A stretch of 64,000 nucleotides of DNA, taken from Chryseobacterium endalhagicum (GTDB taxonomy: Bacteria; Bacteroidota; Bacteroidia; Flavobacteriales; Weeksellaceae). A program made the translations under genes and the position numbers. The notes below the pieces were generated by a model that saw nothing but the letters and a program-made list of their open reading frames with translations, was not told where the DNA came from and did not search any database. The stretch covers positions 943,856-1,007,855 of the forward strand of contig NZ_JAELVM010000001.1 in the NCBI RefSeq assembly GCF_016745235.1. The letters run 5' to 3'. Position 1 is the first letter of the stretch, and each line of letters begins with the position of its first letter. Shown here piece by piece: positions 52,145 to 61,789 of this stretch.

Positions 52145-53440
52145 ATGAAAAAAACTCTACTTCTATCTTTGTTATTGATCATATCGGTGTTTAACGCCCA
52201 AATACACATTAACACTTCAAGTACAAGTGTTGGAACCGCACCCATAAGCAGTTTCTTTTCCTATTCTTATGTTCAGCAGATCTACCTTAAACAGGAGCTT
52301 AATGCCAATGCTGCAGGAAATATTACAGGTTTATCCTTTTATGTAGATCCTTCGGCAACCATTACCGAATCTTCAAACTGGAACGTTTATCTCGGGCATA
52401 CCACAAAAACAGCATTTACATCCGGTACAGACTGGGTTCCTGCTGCTCAGCTGACTCAGGTTTTTTCAGGAAATGTAACGGTGAGCAACGGGAAAGTTGA
52501 TGTTACTTTTACAACACCGTTTGCTTATAATAATACAGATAACTTAGTCATAGCCGCAAAAGAAAATTCTCCAAGTATTGATATCAATAACTTTGATGAA
52601 GCTTTTCGCGTATATAATCACCTTCCAAATTCTACCTTGTTCTATAAAGGGGATCTTGCTGTTGTGGACCCTGCAACGCCTCCGGGAGGAATCAGAGCAG
52701 ATTACAAATCAGCGGTTAGTGTTTTGGGATTGGCACCTAAGCCGACGCCTGCATGTCCTTTTGTGACGTATCCGCTGAACAATGCAGACTTCATTGTTTT
52801 AAACCCGAATTTTAAATGGCTTGCCGCTTCAGGAGCAGACTCCTATAAAGTTTCTTTAGGCACCACAGCAGGAGGTACAGATATTGTTAACCAGCAGGTG
52901 GTAACAGGAACTAATTTTACTCCACCAGCCGCCTTGAATAACAATACAACATATTACCTCAGGGTTTCTTCAGTTTCAGGAAGCATCGAATCTTCAGGCT
53001 GTTCGGATATTATGTTCAAAACAATTCCTCCGGTACCTGCCAATGACGCATGTTCAGGAGCTTTTGCTGCTTCAGCTTTTCCTTATACCTATACCCAGAC
53101 TGACGCCATGTCTGCAACCAACAATGCCGGATTTATTACCTCATGTGCTGATGCAATGAATGACGGAACCTGGTTTAAGTTTACCGGAGATGGAGGCCAG
53201 TTTACAGTGAAAATAACAATGCCTACCGGAAGCACTTACGATCCTCAGATGGATATATACAGTGGCGCATGCGGTAGTTTTACCTGTGTAAAAGCCATGG
53301 ATAACGGTGGCGGAGGTGCAGCTGAAACATACACCTTTACAACCACCGCAGGAACGGAATATTTCATTAATGTTGGAGCTTACGAAGAAACGGTTGATAT
53401 GCCGGAAAATGTATTTACCATTACAATTACCAAACTTTAG
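52145..53440 (+). CDS. Secreted beta-rich protein with fibronectin III-like and pre-peptidase-like domains
   Basis: About 431 residues from the ATG at 52145 (MKKTLLLSLLLIISVFNAQ signal); 52130 is an alternative. Residues about 20-205 form a beta domain (ITGLSFYVDPSATITESSNW), about 210-295 a fibronectin-III-like domain (PNFKWLAASGADSYKVSLGT, NNTTYYLRVSSVSG), and about 300-431 a pre-peptidase C-terminal-like domain (GTWFKFTGDGGQFTVKI, DPQMDIYSGACGSFTCV, YFINVGAYEE). No catalytic domain or sorting domain is seen, so it may be surface-located or a binding protein. Confidence 0.75.
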   Translation: MKKTLLLSLLLIISVFNAQIHINTSSTSVGTAPISSFFSYSYVQQIYLKQELNANAAGNITGLSFYVDPSATITESSNWNVYLGHTTKTAFTSGTDWVPAAQLTQVFSGNVTVSNGKVDVTFTTPFAYNNTDNLVIAAKENSPSIDINNFDEAFRVYNHLPNSTLFYKGDLAVVDPATPPGGIRADYKSAVSVLGLAPKPTPACPFVTYPLNNADFIVLNPNFKWLAASGADSYKVSLGTTAGGTDIVNQQVVTGTNFTPPAALNNNTTYYLRVSSVSGSIESSGCSDIMFKTIPPVPANDACSGAFAASAFPYTYTQTDAMSATNNAGFITSCADAMNDGTWFKFTGDGGQFTVKITMPTGSTYDPQMDIYSGACGSFTCVKAMDNGGGGAAETYTFTTTAGTEYFINVGAYEETVDMPENVFTITITKL

Positions 53441-53600
53441 ATGGTGAATTGTCAATCGTCAATAGTGAATTTTTATAAGAACATATATTCACAATTGACC
53501 TGCACAGCAGAATTGACATTTGACCATTCACTTGCGTAGCAAAATTGACAATTGACTTCATAATTCACCTGCGCAGCAGAATTGATATTTGACTCAAAAT
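53441..53600. repeat. Cluster of GTCAATAGTGAATT / TTGCGTAGCAAAATTGAC repeats
   Basis: Several forward and inverted copies (GTGAATTGTCAATCGTCAAT, TTCACAATTGACCTGCACAG, ACTTGCGTAGCAAAATTGAC, CACCTGCGCAGCAGAATTGA) follow one another. Bases 53601-53787 hold no gene; a 65-codon frame there is not supported. Confidence 0.65.
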
Positions 53601-53787
53601 TCACAGCAGATTATCGCTGCAACATTCTGTCTTTTAATTATTTTATTCAATATAAGTCCGGTTGTATTCAGCCGGACTCATTATTGATATGGGAATATTT
53701 AACAAACTTTAACTCAAAAATGGCATTCATTATGTTGATTAATGCCAGTATTTATCAGAAATTTACCACTTATTTTTAATTAAAGTT

Positions 53788-54792
53788 ATGTCAGATACAT
53801 ATCAAGCCGAAGATATCCGCCAGTTGACGGAAAAAGTAAAAGAAAAAAACTACTTGTTTTCCCTTCTGAGGCAGGAAATCAACAAAGTGATCATTGGACA
53901 GGAATATATGATAGACCGCCTTTTGGTAGGCCTTTTGGGGAACGGACACGTTCTTCTGGAAGGAGTTCCGGGACTGGCAAAGACTTTAGCGATCAAAACC
54001 CTGGCTGAAGCCGTTCACGGTGAGTTCTCCAGGATACAGTTTACACCCGATCTGCTTCCTGCAGATGTGGTGGGAACCATGATCTTCAATATTAAAGACA
54101 ATGATTTTTCTATAAAAAAAGGTCCTGTTTTTGCCAATTTTGTACTGGCGGATGAGATCAACCGTGCCCCTGCAAAAGTACAGTCAGCTTTGCTGGAAGT
54201 GATGCAGGAAAAACAGGTAACGATTGGTGATGAAACCATGAAACTTCCGAAACCGTTTCTGGTATTGGCTACCCAAAACCCGATTGATCAGGAAGGAACT
54301 TATCTGCTGCCGGAAGCTCAGAGTGACCGTTTCATGCTGAAATGCAAAATAGATTATCCTAATTTCGAAGATGAAAGAACCGTGATGAGAATGGTTTCCA
54401 CTTCCCATCAGCCTGTCATCAAACCGGTGATATCTCTGCAGGATATTGTGGATGCCAAAGAACTGATCAATCAGATTTATCTCGATGAAAAGATCGAAAA
54501 ATACATCCTGGATATGGTTTTTGCGACGCGTTATCCTGAAAATTATGGACTTTCTGATCTTAAAAACTATATCGGATTCGGAGCTTCTCCAAGAGCATCC
54601 ATAAACCTGGCGATTGCATCCAGAACGTATGCATTTCTGAAGGGAAGAGCTTTTGTGATCCCTGAAGATGTGAAAGCTCTGGCGCAGGATGTGTTGAGAC
54701 ACAGAATCGGGCTTACTTTCGAAGCTGAAGCAGAAGAAATTTCCGCAGAAGAGATTGTCAGCAGAATTTTAGCAAAAATCCAGGCACCGTAA
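53788..54792 (+). CDS. moxR: MoxR-type AAA+ ATPase
   Basis: A 334-residue AAA+ protein: Walker A LLEGVPGLAKT, Walker B FVLADEINRAPAKVQ, sensor 1 LATQNPIDQEGTYLLPEAQ and a C-terminal lid. MoxR proteins act as chaperones with VWA and DUF58 partners, all of which follow here. First gene of the Bat operon; its stop overlaps the GNAT start by one base. Confidence 0.92.
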   Translation: MSDTYQAEDIRQLTEKVKEKNYLFSLLRQEINKVIIGQEYMIDRLLVGLLGNGHVLLEGVPGLAKTLAIKTLAEAVHGEFSRIQFTPDLLPADVVGTMIFNIKDNDFSIKKGPVFANFVLADEINRAPAKVQSALLEVMQEKQVTIGDETMKLPKPFLVLATQNPIDQEGTYLLPEAQSDRFMLKCKIDYPNFEDERTVMRMVSTSHQPVIKPVISLQDIVDAKELINQIYLDEKIEKYILDMVFATRYPENYGLSDLKNYIGFGASPRASINLAIASRTYAFLKGRAFVIPEDVKALAQDVLRHRIGLTFEAEAEEISAEEIVSRILAKIQAP

Positions 54793-55250
54793 TGAGTGAA
54801 GTAGTGATCAGAAAAGCGGTTCAGGAAGACTGTGCTCCTATGCTGGAGCTGATCCGTGAACTGGCAGAATATGAAAAAGCACTTCATGAAGTGACTTTAA
54901 CTTTAGACGAATTTATCGAAGACGGCTTTGGGAAATCTCCGGTATGGGGAGCTTTTGTAGCTGAACTGAACAACGAAATTGTAGGAATTTCCTTATATTA
55001 TGACAGATTTTCAACCTGGAAAGGAAGAAGACTGTATCTTGAAGATCTTGTCGTAACTGAAAAAATGAGAGGAAAACAGATCGGAAAGTTACTTTTTGAG
55101 GCCACTCTGGAATACGGAAAATCCAATACATACAGCGGCATGGTGTTCCAGGTATTGCACTGGAATGAGCCGGCTATTAATTTTTATAAGAAATACAGCC
55201 CGAAATTTGATAACGAATGGCTGAATGTTTCAATTGAAATGAGGGAGTAG
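54792..55250 (+). CDS. GNAT-family acetyltransferase
   Basis: A 152-residue protein with the GNAT fold: VVIRKAVQEDCAPMLEL, motif A LYLEDLVVTEKMRGKQIGKL and FQVLHWNEPAINFYKKYSP. It resembles diamine/thialysine acetyltransferases (PaiA or SAT-like). It uses acetyl-CoA; the substrate is unknown. It is translationally coupled to moxR (TAATG), although this gene is not part of the usual bat set. Confidence 0.85.
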   Translation: MSEVVIRKAVQEDCAPMLELIRELAEYEKALHEVTLTLDEFIEDGFGKSPVWGAFVAELNNEIVGISLYYDRFSTWKGRRLYLEDLVVTEKMRGKQIGKLLFEATLEYGKSNTYSGMVFQVLHWNEPAINFYKKYSPKFDNEWLNVSIEMRE

Positions 55251-55300
55251 AAGTTAGAGGTTAGAAATTAGAAATTAGAAGTTAGAGGATGGAAGCGTAA
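55249..55300. repeat. Purine-rich microrepeat
   Basis: Repeats of GAAGTTAGAGGTTAGAAATTA fill the gap after the GNAT gene; similar words occur in other intergenic gaps of this window. No gene. Confidence 0.5.
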
Positions 55301-55359
55301 TTCACCACGCCACCCGGACACGAACCTCGTAACCAGCAACCCGAACTCCGCAACACACT

Positions 55360-56223
55360 ATGGAAATAAAAGATATTGTAAAAAAAGTAAAGCAGATAGA
55401 AATCCGTACCAGAAAGAAGACGGAAGCTTCACTTATGGGGCAGTATCACAGTGCTTTTAAAGGGCAGGGGATGACTTTTTCAGAAGTCCGCCCGTACCAG
55501 TTCGGAGATGAGATCCGAAGAATCGACTGGAACAAAACCGCCCGTTTCCGCGAACCTTTTGTGAAAGTAATGGAAGAAGAAAGAGAGCTGACCATGATGA
55601 TTCTGGTAGATATCTCAGCTTCCATGGATTACGGGACCAAAGGCCAGCTTAAAAGAGAATATGTGGCAGAAATTGCTGCAAGTCTCGGATTTTCGGCTGC
55701 AGGAAATAATGATAAAGTAGGTTTGATTCTGTTTGCAGATAAAGTATATAAAGTTATTCCGCCGCAGAAAGGAAGGAAGCATATTCTTTCCATTATCAGC
55801 AATATCCTGACCGCGGATTATGTCCCGGCCGTATCGAAGGTTGATAAGGCAATGGAATACATGATGGGGATTTTCAAAAGAAAGTCTCTGGTTTTTCTGT
55901 TTTCGGATTTTGAAGATACCTATGATTCAAAAATGCTCCGTGTGGCTTCCAAAAAGCATCAGCTGCTGGGCATGAGGATTTATGATGAAAAAGACAACGA
56001 AATTCCTGATGTAGGCTATGCTCTTTTATATGATGCCGAAACAGGAAAAGAGGTTTGGGCCAATACTTCCAGCGCAAGATGGAGATATACATTTGCCGAA
56101 GCCCAGAAGCAGAAAGTCCGTGCTCTGGAGGAAGATTTTGCCAACAGCTCGGCCAGTTTTATGAATATGAGCACCGGTGCGGATTATTCAAAAATGCTGT
56201 ATAATTATTTTCAGAAGAAGTAA
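55360..56223 (+). CDS. DUF58 protein of the Bat operon
   Basis: A 287-residue protein with VKQIEIRTRKKTEA, the DUF58 signature FSEVRPYQFGDEIRRIDWNK and a VWA-like MIDAS start MILVDISASMDYGT. DUF58 proteins follow MoxR in many bacteria and are thought to be its partner. Cytoplasmic. Spacing to the next gene is 37 bases. Confidence 0.9.
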   Translation: MEIKDIVKKVKQIEIRTRKKTEASLMGQYHSAFKGQGMTFSEVRPYQFGDEIRRIDWNKTARFREPFVKVMEEERELTMMILVDISASMDYGTKGQLKREYVAEIAASLGFSAAGNNDKVGLILFADKVYKVIPPQKGRKHILSIISNILTADYVPAVSKVDKAMEYMMGIFKRKSLVFLFSDFEDTYDSKMLRVASKKHQLLGMRIYDEKDNEIPDVGYALLYDAETGKEVWANTSSARWRYTFAEAQKQKVRALEEDFANSSASFMNMSTGADYSKMLYNYFQKK

Positions 56224-56260
56224 AATTTAAATAACAAAGGCCAGGCCTTAACTCTATTAT

Positions 56261-57163
56261 TTGAAATTGAAAAAAATACTATTCATACTTTCTTTTTTAA
56301 TCTGTGGAACCGCTTTTTCGCAGATCCTGTCTTCCAATCTTGAGAAGAAAACCCTCGCATTGGGTGAAGTGAACCGTTTGGTTATTAAAATTGATAATGT
56401 TCATGAGCTGCAGGTGGTTTCTGCACCTAAAAACGAATTGCTGCCTTTCCATTTTGAGGAGATTAAAGACAGCATCGGACAGAACCAGAATTTATACGAG
56501 AGAAAAATTGAATTTTCAGTGTATGAAGAAGGGAAATTCACTATTCCTGAGCTGGAATTCAATGTAGGCGGGAAAATTCTGAAAACCATTCCTTACGAGA
56601 TTGATGTGATCAATACGGCCCAAAAGGCAGACCAGATCAATGATATCATGAACAATAAGGAAGTAAAACTTGAAACAAAGGATTACTGGGAACTGTATAA
56701 ATTTTATATTCTTGCAGCCTTAGCGGTTATCGCACTCATTATTGCAGTCATTATGTTTATCAAATGGGGCAGGAAATCAAAGAGCTCACCGGTGGTGGCT
56801 ACCAACCAGACCTTAAAAGAACTGGATTCCCTGAAAAAGAAAAAATACATCGAAGGCGGGAATTTCCGTTCGTTCTATGTTGAATTAATAGAAATATCGC
56901 GAACATTTATTGCGAAACAATACCATCTTCCGGCGGATGTTCTGCTTACGGACGACCTTATCGACGTCATGAAAAAGAACAATACCATTTCTCAGGAGAA
57001 CGAGAAAATAGTGGAAGAAGTATTTTTAAGGGGAGACCTGGTGAAATTTGCCAAAACCTTCCCCGATCAGACGACTATGGAAAAAGATTTTGCAGATATC
57101 CGGGATTTTGTGAAAAGATCATCAAAGGATTTAGAATTTGAAAACTTAAGAAAGGATGTTTAA
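56261..57163 (+). CDS. Membrane protein of the Bat operon, DUF4381-like
   Basis: A 300-residue protein with signal peptide (KKILFILSFLICGTAFSQ), a periplasmic beta domain, one span near 150-168 (FYILAALAVIALIIAVIMFI) and a cytoplasmic C-terminus with YVELIEISRTFIAKQYHLP as in DUF4381/BatD-tail proteins. There is no ATG; start is TTG at 56261 or 56267. Its 3' end overlaps batA by 8 bases. Confidence 0.75.
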   Translation: MKLKKILFILSFLICGTAFSQILSSNLEKKTLALGEVNRLVIKIDNVHELQVVSAPKNELLPFHFEEIKDSIGQNQNLYERKIEFSVYEEGKFTIPELEFNVGGKILKTIPYEIDVINTAQKADQINDIMNNKEVKLETKDYWELYKFYILAALAVIALIIAVIMFIKWGRKSKSSPVVATNQTLKELDSLKKKKYIEGGNFRSFYVELIEISRTFIAKQYHLPADVLLTDDLIDVMKKNNTISQENEKIVEEVFLRGDLVKFAKTFPDQTTMEKDFADIRDFVKRSSKDLEFENLRKDV

Positions 57164-58148
57164 TTTTGAATTTTACAGTCCGTGGTTCCTGCTGCTTTTT
57201 CTGTTGTTCATCCCGCTTCTGGTTAAAGATGCAGGAGGAAAGAAAAAGAAGGGAATTAAAGTTCCTACTGTCCAGAATATGGCAGACAGCGGGGGAATTC
57301 TTGCTGTGCTGGCTTTGCTTAAAGTCTCGAAATACATCATTCTTTCTGCGCTGATTATCGCCATGGCGAGACCGAGAACCTTCACGGTTTCCCAGGACAG
57401 GGATGATACCAAAGGCGTTGATATTATGCTTTCCATTGACGTATCCCTGAGTATGCTGGCTAAAGACCTTACTCCCGACAGAATCACCGCATTGAAAGAT
57501 ATTGCCGTGAAATTTGTCCAGAAACGCCCGAACGACAGGATCGGGGTGGTGGCCTATGCTGCGGAAGCATTTACGAAAGTGCCGGTAACTTCGGATCATC
57601 AGGTCGTGATAGACGAAATTAAAAACCTTAATTCTGCAGGTCTTGAACCCGGAACAGCTATTGGTGAAGGACTTTCCGTAGCCGTTAATCATCTTATTAA
57701 AAGTAAAGCTAAAAGTAAGGTGGTGATTTTGATGACGGACGGGGTAAGCAATATTCAGAATGCCATCCCGCCGCAGCTTGCTGCAGAACTGGCCAAGAAC
57801 AACAATATAAAAGTATATTCCATCGGGATAGGAACCAATGGTTTTGCCCTGATGCCTACTTCACAGGATATTTTCGGAGATCTTATTTTCACTGAAACAG
57901 CAGTGACTATTGATGAAAATACGTTAAGAGAAGTAGCTCAGCTTACAGGCGGAAGATACTTCAGAGCGACTTCCAACAGCAGCCTGGAGGAAGTATATGA
58001 CGAGATCAATCAGCTGGAAAAATCTGATATCAAGGTTTCCAAGCTGTATAATTATGACGAATATTTTAAAATCTTCCTTTGGATCGCACTGGGAATGCTG
58101 TTCTTTGATGCGTTGCTGCGATGGGTAATCTATAAATTTTTAAGCTGA
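57156..58148 (+). CDS. batA: BatA, VWA-domain membrane protein
   Basis: A 330-residue protein: N-terminal span, second span about residue 60, VWA domain with MIDAS DVSLSM, T and D residues in GLEPGTAIGEGL and VILMTDGVSN, and a C-terminal span (FLWIALGMLFFDALLRWVIY). Overlaps the previous gene by 8 bases and the next by one (TGATG). Bat proteins support stress or aerotolerance and infection in Bacteroidota and spirochaetes; the mechanism is not known. Confidence 0.9.
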   Translation: MFNFEFYSPWFLLLFLLFIPLLVKDAGGKKKKGIKVPTVQNMADSGGILAVLALLKVSKYIILSALIIAMARPRTFTVSQDRDDTKGVDIMLSIDVSLSMLAKDLTPDRITALKDIAVKFVQKRPNDRIGVVAYAAEAFTKVPVTSDHQVVIDEIKNLNSAGLEPGTAIGEGLSVAVNHLIKSKAKSKVVILMTDGVSNIQNAIPPQLAAELAKNNNIKVYSIGIGTNGFALMPTSQDIFGDLIFTETAVTIDENTLREVAQLTGGRYFRATSNSSLEEVYDEINQLEKSDIKVSKLYNYDEYFKIFLWIALGMLFFDALLRWVIYKFLS

Positions 58149-59155
58149 TGAGTTGGTCCCTGGGAAATTACTGGTATTTACTTTTGCTGCTGCTGTTGCC
58201 GCTGCTTTCATTCTTTCTGATCCGTTTTCTGAGATGGAAAAAGAAAAGAAGGGAAATTTTTGCAGACAGCCGCTTTCATGATCAATTATTTGAAAACAGG
58301 TCAGGATTTGTAAAATTCTTTCCTGCATTATATCTTTTGGGAACTCTTTTCCTGATCTTTTCCATCATCGATCTGTTGAACGGTTCGGAGGAGGTGAAAA
58401 CCAACCAGAAACTGAACAATGTGATCTTTATGCTGGATGTTTCCAATTCTATGAATGCGGAAGACGTTGAACCCAGCCGACTTTTAGAAGCCAAGAATCT
58501 GATGATCCAGACAATGCAGAAGATGAAGAATGATAAGATCGGAATTGTGATTTTTGCGGGTGAAGCGGTTTCCATTATGCCGCTTACTACAGATTACGGC
58601 TCTGCGGAAACCTATATCAGTGCTGTGGAAACCAATTCCATGAAAGTTCAGGGAACTGATTTTTTAAAGGGAATGCAGGCTGCTGCGGAAAAGTTTAAAA
58701 ATGTAAACAAAGGTTCAAGGAAAATCATTCTGCTGAGTGACGGCGAGGATAATGAAGGGAACGACAATGCTGCCATCAGACTGGCTAATAAAGAAGGAAT
58801 ATCCATCACATCCGTAGGCATTGGGACAGATGAGGGAGCACCCGTACCTGAATATGTGTTCGGACAGCTGATGGGCTACAAGACCGATATGGATGGCGGA
58901 ACGGTAATCTCAAAAAGACAGACGGAAGCCCTTAAAAAAATGGCGGAATCCACGGGAGGAGATTATATCGACGGAAATAACATCAATGAAGCTCCGGATA
59001 AGATCATTGATGCGATGAATAAAAAATCATCCTCTGCACAGACTTTGGTGAGATCTCAGAACGCCAATCATTATTATCAATATTTTTTAATTGTATCTAT
59101 TTTCTTTTTCTTTTTAATTTATATATTGAACCCGAAAAAAGATCTCAATGTATAG
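58148..59155 (+). CDS. batB: BatB, VWA-domain membrane protein
   Basis: A 335-residue protein with the same plan as BatA: N-terminal spans (YWYLLLLLLLPLLSFFLIRF, LYLLGTLFLIFSIIDLL), VWA MIDAS DVSNSMNAED, VQGTDFLKGM and IILLSDGEDNEGN, and a C-terminal span. About 100 bases separate it from batC, and a promoter box lies in that gap. Confidence 0.9.
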   Translation: MSWSLGNYWYLLLLLLLPLLSFFLIRFLRWKKKRREIFADSRFHDQLFENRSGFVKFFPALYLLGTLFLIFSIIDLLNGSEEVKTNQKLNNVIFMLDVSNSMNAEDVEPSRLLEAKNLMIQTMQKMKNDKIGIVIFAGEAVSIMPLTTDYGSAETYISAVETNSMKVQGTDFLKGMQAAAEKFKNVNKGSRKIILLSDGEDNEGNDNAAIRLANKEGISITSVGIGTDEGAPVPEYVFGQLMGYKTDMDGGTVISKRQTEALKKMAESTGGDYIDGNNINEAPDKIIDAMNKKSSSAQTLVRSQNANHYYQYFLIVSIFFFFLIYILNPKKDLNV

Positions 59156-59242
59156 ATTTTTATCTATTGTTTATCAAGAATTTAAATAATACTTTAACCG
59201 AACTTTAACAAATAAAAGTCTGTTTATTAACATATAAACGAA

Positions 59243-59250
59243 TAATTTTG
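59243..59250 (+). promoter_or_regulatory. -7 box immediately before batC
   Basis: TAATTTTG ends 6 bases before the ATG at 59257. If used, the transcript starts about at the start codon. It would give batC-batD an extra promoter inside the operon. No clear -33 TTG. Confidence 0.4.
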
Positions 59251-59256
59251 CAGTTA

Positions 59257-60006
59257 ATGAATACTAAAATCATTTTTTTATCGTTTCTTATTGCTTTCTG
59301 CTTCTCAAACGTCATGTCTGGGCAGGAAAACTACAGAACTTTGGTTTATGAAGGCAATCAGAAATTCAATGGTAAAGACTATGACGGAGCGTCTTCTAAA
59401 TACATGGAAGCTTTAAAAACCAATGAAAAGGATTTTACAGCTCACTATAATCTGGGGAATGCATTGTATAAAAGCAAGAAATACGAAGAAGCTAAAGCAG
59501 AATTTGACAAGGCACAGAAGCTTTCTCAGACACTGCCGGATAAAACTGCGGCTCTTCATAACCTTGGGAATACCTACATGCAGATGAACCAGCCGGAAAA
59601 AGCAGCTGACTATTATAAGCAGGCCCTGAAACAGGATCCTTATAACGAAGCCACCCGGAAAAATTATGAAATTGCCAAGCTGAAAGAAAAAGAAAAACAG
59701 CAGCAACAGAAAAACGAACAGAATAACTCAGGAAAAGGCGGCGGCGGAAATGATCAGAATAAAAATGACGATCAGAAAGGCGACCAGAAAGATCAAAAGC
59801 AGGATCAGGGAAGCGGCCAGCAGAATGAAGGGAAAAGTGACAAAGGAGATACTCCTAAAGACAACCAGAATGATGAAGGGAAAATGCCGAAAAACCTTGA
59901 AAACGCCATATTAGATAAAGTAAGCGAAAAAGAAAAAGAAACCGCCAGAAAAATCTTAAACAAGAATTCTTATTCGGTGCCGCAGAGCAACGAAAAAGAT
60001 TGGTGA
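59257..60006 (+). CDS. batC: BatC, TPR protein
   Basis: About 249 residues from the ATG at 59257 (MNTKIIFLSFLIAFCFSNVMSG signal); the in-frame TTG at 59248 lies in the -7 box and is rejected. Three TPR units follow (DFTAHYNLGNALYKSKKYEE, AALHNLGNTYMQMNQPEKA), then a Gln/Gly/Lys/Asp-rich low-complexity tail (about 145-205). Periplasmic scaffold for the Bat complex is likely. Overlaps batD (TGATG). Confidence 0.88.
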   Translation: MNTKIIFLSFLIAFCFSNVMSGQENYRTLVYEGNQKFNGKDYDGASSKYMEALKTNEKDFTAHYNLGNALYKSKKYEEAKAEFDKAQKLSQTLPDKTAALHNLGNTYMQMNQPEKAADYYKQALKQDPYNEATRKNYEIAKLKEKEKQQQQKNEQNNSGKGGGGNDQNKNDDQKGDQKDQKQDQGSGQQNEGKSDKGDTPKDNQNDEGKMPKNLENAILDKVSEKEKETARKILNKNSYSVPQSNEKDW

Positions 60007-61745
60007 TGCAGCAGAAACTGATTTACATATTATTTATTTTTGCATCCGTAATTTCTTACGGACAGGTTAACCTTTACATGGAATCTGATAAAGCAGAATA
60101 CAACGGAAAGGATATTGTAAATCTTACCATTGTTCTTGAACTTAACGGGATAGACCTTGAACCGCAGACCCGTTTTCAGCTTCCGGATCTTTCCAAATTC
60201 AATATTATTGGAAGCGGATCCGTAACCAATACGGTCATTGATCCAGCTACCAACACGCTTATTACCCAGAAAGTATCCAGAATTGCTCTTGAGCCTAAGA
60301 AAAAAGGGAAAATCAAGATCGGTTCGGTATTGGTAACGCTTAATAACAGAATCTATAAAACAGAGCCTTTTGACGTTAACATCAAGGATATTATTGACAG
60401 AAGATCTCTGGCAAGCAATGTTTCCAATGAGGTGTATCTGAATATGGAAATTGAAGACCGCGAGGTGTATCAGGATCAGCCCACAGTAGCTGTATTGAGA
60501 GTATATTCTAAAAGCATGGACAACTTCAGAAAAGTGAAGGACGTTCGTCTTCCGAGTCAGGAAAATATCAATGTACACACTATAAGCCTTAATAAATCTG
60601 AAATTGATCCTACGGGAGCCGGAAATATGGCTTCCCAGATTGTAGCGGTATTTATGGTATTCCCGAATGAAGCAGGGTATGTGGAAGTTCCGTCCGTATC
60701 TGCATCGGTAAGCTCTTATTCCAATAAAAACAAAATTGTTTCCAATAAAGTAAAGCTAAATGTAAAGAAACTTCCGGAAGGATCCCCTGAATGCTTTAAA
60801 AATGCAGTGGGGAATTTCAGCGTGAATGTATATAATGCTTCAAAGGAAAAAGTAGAGGTTAAAAAGCCTATTCATGTGATTGTAAAAGTTTCGGGAGAAG
60901 GAAACCTTCCTGATATGTACCTTCCGAAGATTGTTTCATCTCCGGATTATGAAGTTTTCAGCCCGAAAATCACGACCAACGTAGCTCCCGGAACTACAGG
61001 GATGAAAGGAGAGATCTTCGCCAATTATGTGGTGGTTCCTAAAAAACCGGGTGCCATTTCCATCCAGACCGAACAGTTTGCTTTCTTTGATCCGGCCAGC
61101 CGTGAGTATGTAGACCTTGGGCAGAAAACCCTTGCATTGAATGCATTCTCCCATGACCAGATCCTGGAATCCCGTACAACGGTTGAAAAAGTAAACGAAT
61201 ACACGAACACGCTTTTAGAAACGGTAGATACACCGGTTCTGAAAACGACTACCCTTAAAGTAAAAGAAAAAAGCAAATTCCACTGGAATATACTTTTAAC
61301 CAATATTGCAATTCTGATAGGGCTTGTTATTGTCTATCTTCTATTTAAGACTTGGCAAAAAAAACGAGCGCTAGTTAGAGAAACGGCATCTCCGAAACCT
61401 CTTGGTTCTGTGGCTGAAACGGAAAGAGAGATCAGAGAAAAATTAAAGACAGACATAAACGATTATTTCAGTTATCTTGAAAATTTAAAGGATAACGGAG
61501 ATTATACCCGGTTCTTCGATACTTTGGAAGAGATGGATCTGGATCTGAGAAAGCAGTATAATCAGACTTCTTCAGAGGATTTCAGAGGATTTCTGGAAAC
61601 CCAGAAAGGTTCTTCAGTTGCGGAGGAATACAGAAATTTATCCCAGAGAATTCAGATAGAGAAATATTCACCATTAAAATCAGCAGAAGGGATAGACGAA
61701 CTTTTAAAGGCTGTTGTTAATTTGTATTCACGTATTAGCAAATAA
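60006..61745 (+). CDS. batD: BatD, oxygen-tolerance membrane protein
   Basis: About 579 residues from the ATG at 60006, which overlaps the batC stop. Signal peptide (KLIYILFIFASVISYG), repeated immunoglobulin-like beta domains (about 25-400: VNLYMESDKAEYNGKDIVNL, YQDQPTVAVLRVYSK), one span at about 425-447 and a C-terminal cytoplasmic helical part with INDYFSYLENLKDNGDYTRFF. The layout is that of BatD. Last of the Bat set. Confidence 0.9.
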   Translation: MQQKLIYILFIFASVISYGQVNLYMESDKAEYNGKDIVNLTIVLELNGIDLEPQTRFQLPDLSKFNIIGSGSVTNTVIDPATNTLITQKVSRIALEPKKKGKIKIGSVLVTLNNRIYKTEPFDVNIKDIIDRRSLASNVSNEVYLNMEIEDREVYQDQPTVAVLRVYSKSMDNFRKVKDVRLPSQENINVHTISLNKSEIDPTGAGNMASQIVAVFMVFPNEAGYVEVPSVSASVSSYSNKNKIVSNKVKLNVKKLPEGSPECFKNAVGNFSVNVYNASKEKVEVKKPIHVIVKVSGEGNLPDMYLPKIVSSPDYEVFSPKITTNVAPGTTGMKGEIFANYVVVPKKPGAISIQTEQFAFFDPASREYVDLGQKTLALNAFSHDQILESRTTVEKVNEYTNTLLETVDTPVLKTTTLKVKEKSKFHWNILLTNIAILIGLVIVYLLFKTWQKKRALVRETASPKPLGSVAETEREIREKLKTDINDYFSYLENLKDNGDYTRFFDTLEEMDLDLRKQYNQTSSEDFRGFLETQKGSSVAEEYRNLSQRIQIEKYSPLKSAEGIDELLKAVVNLYSRISK

Positions 61746-61789
61746 TCATTTATTTTTCATATTTTTGCGAAATTATTAATTACAAAGAG

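Noticed and set aside
53582..53779. 65-codon plus-strand frame before moxR
   Set aside because: It starts in repeat DNA, has no start context or recognisable motif, and ends just before moxR.
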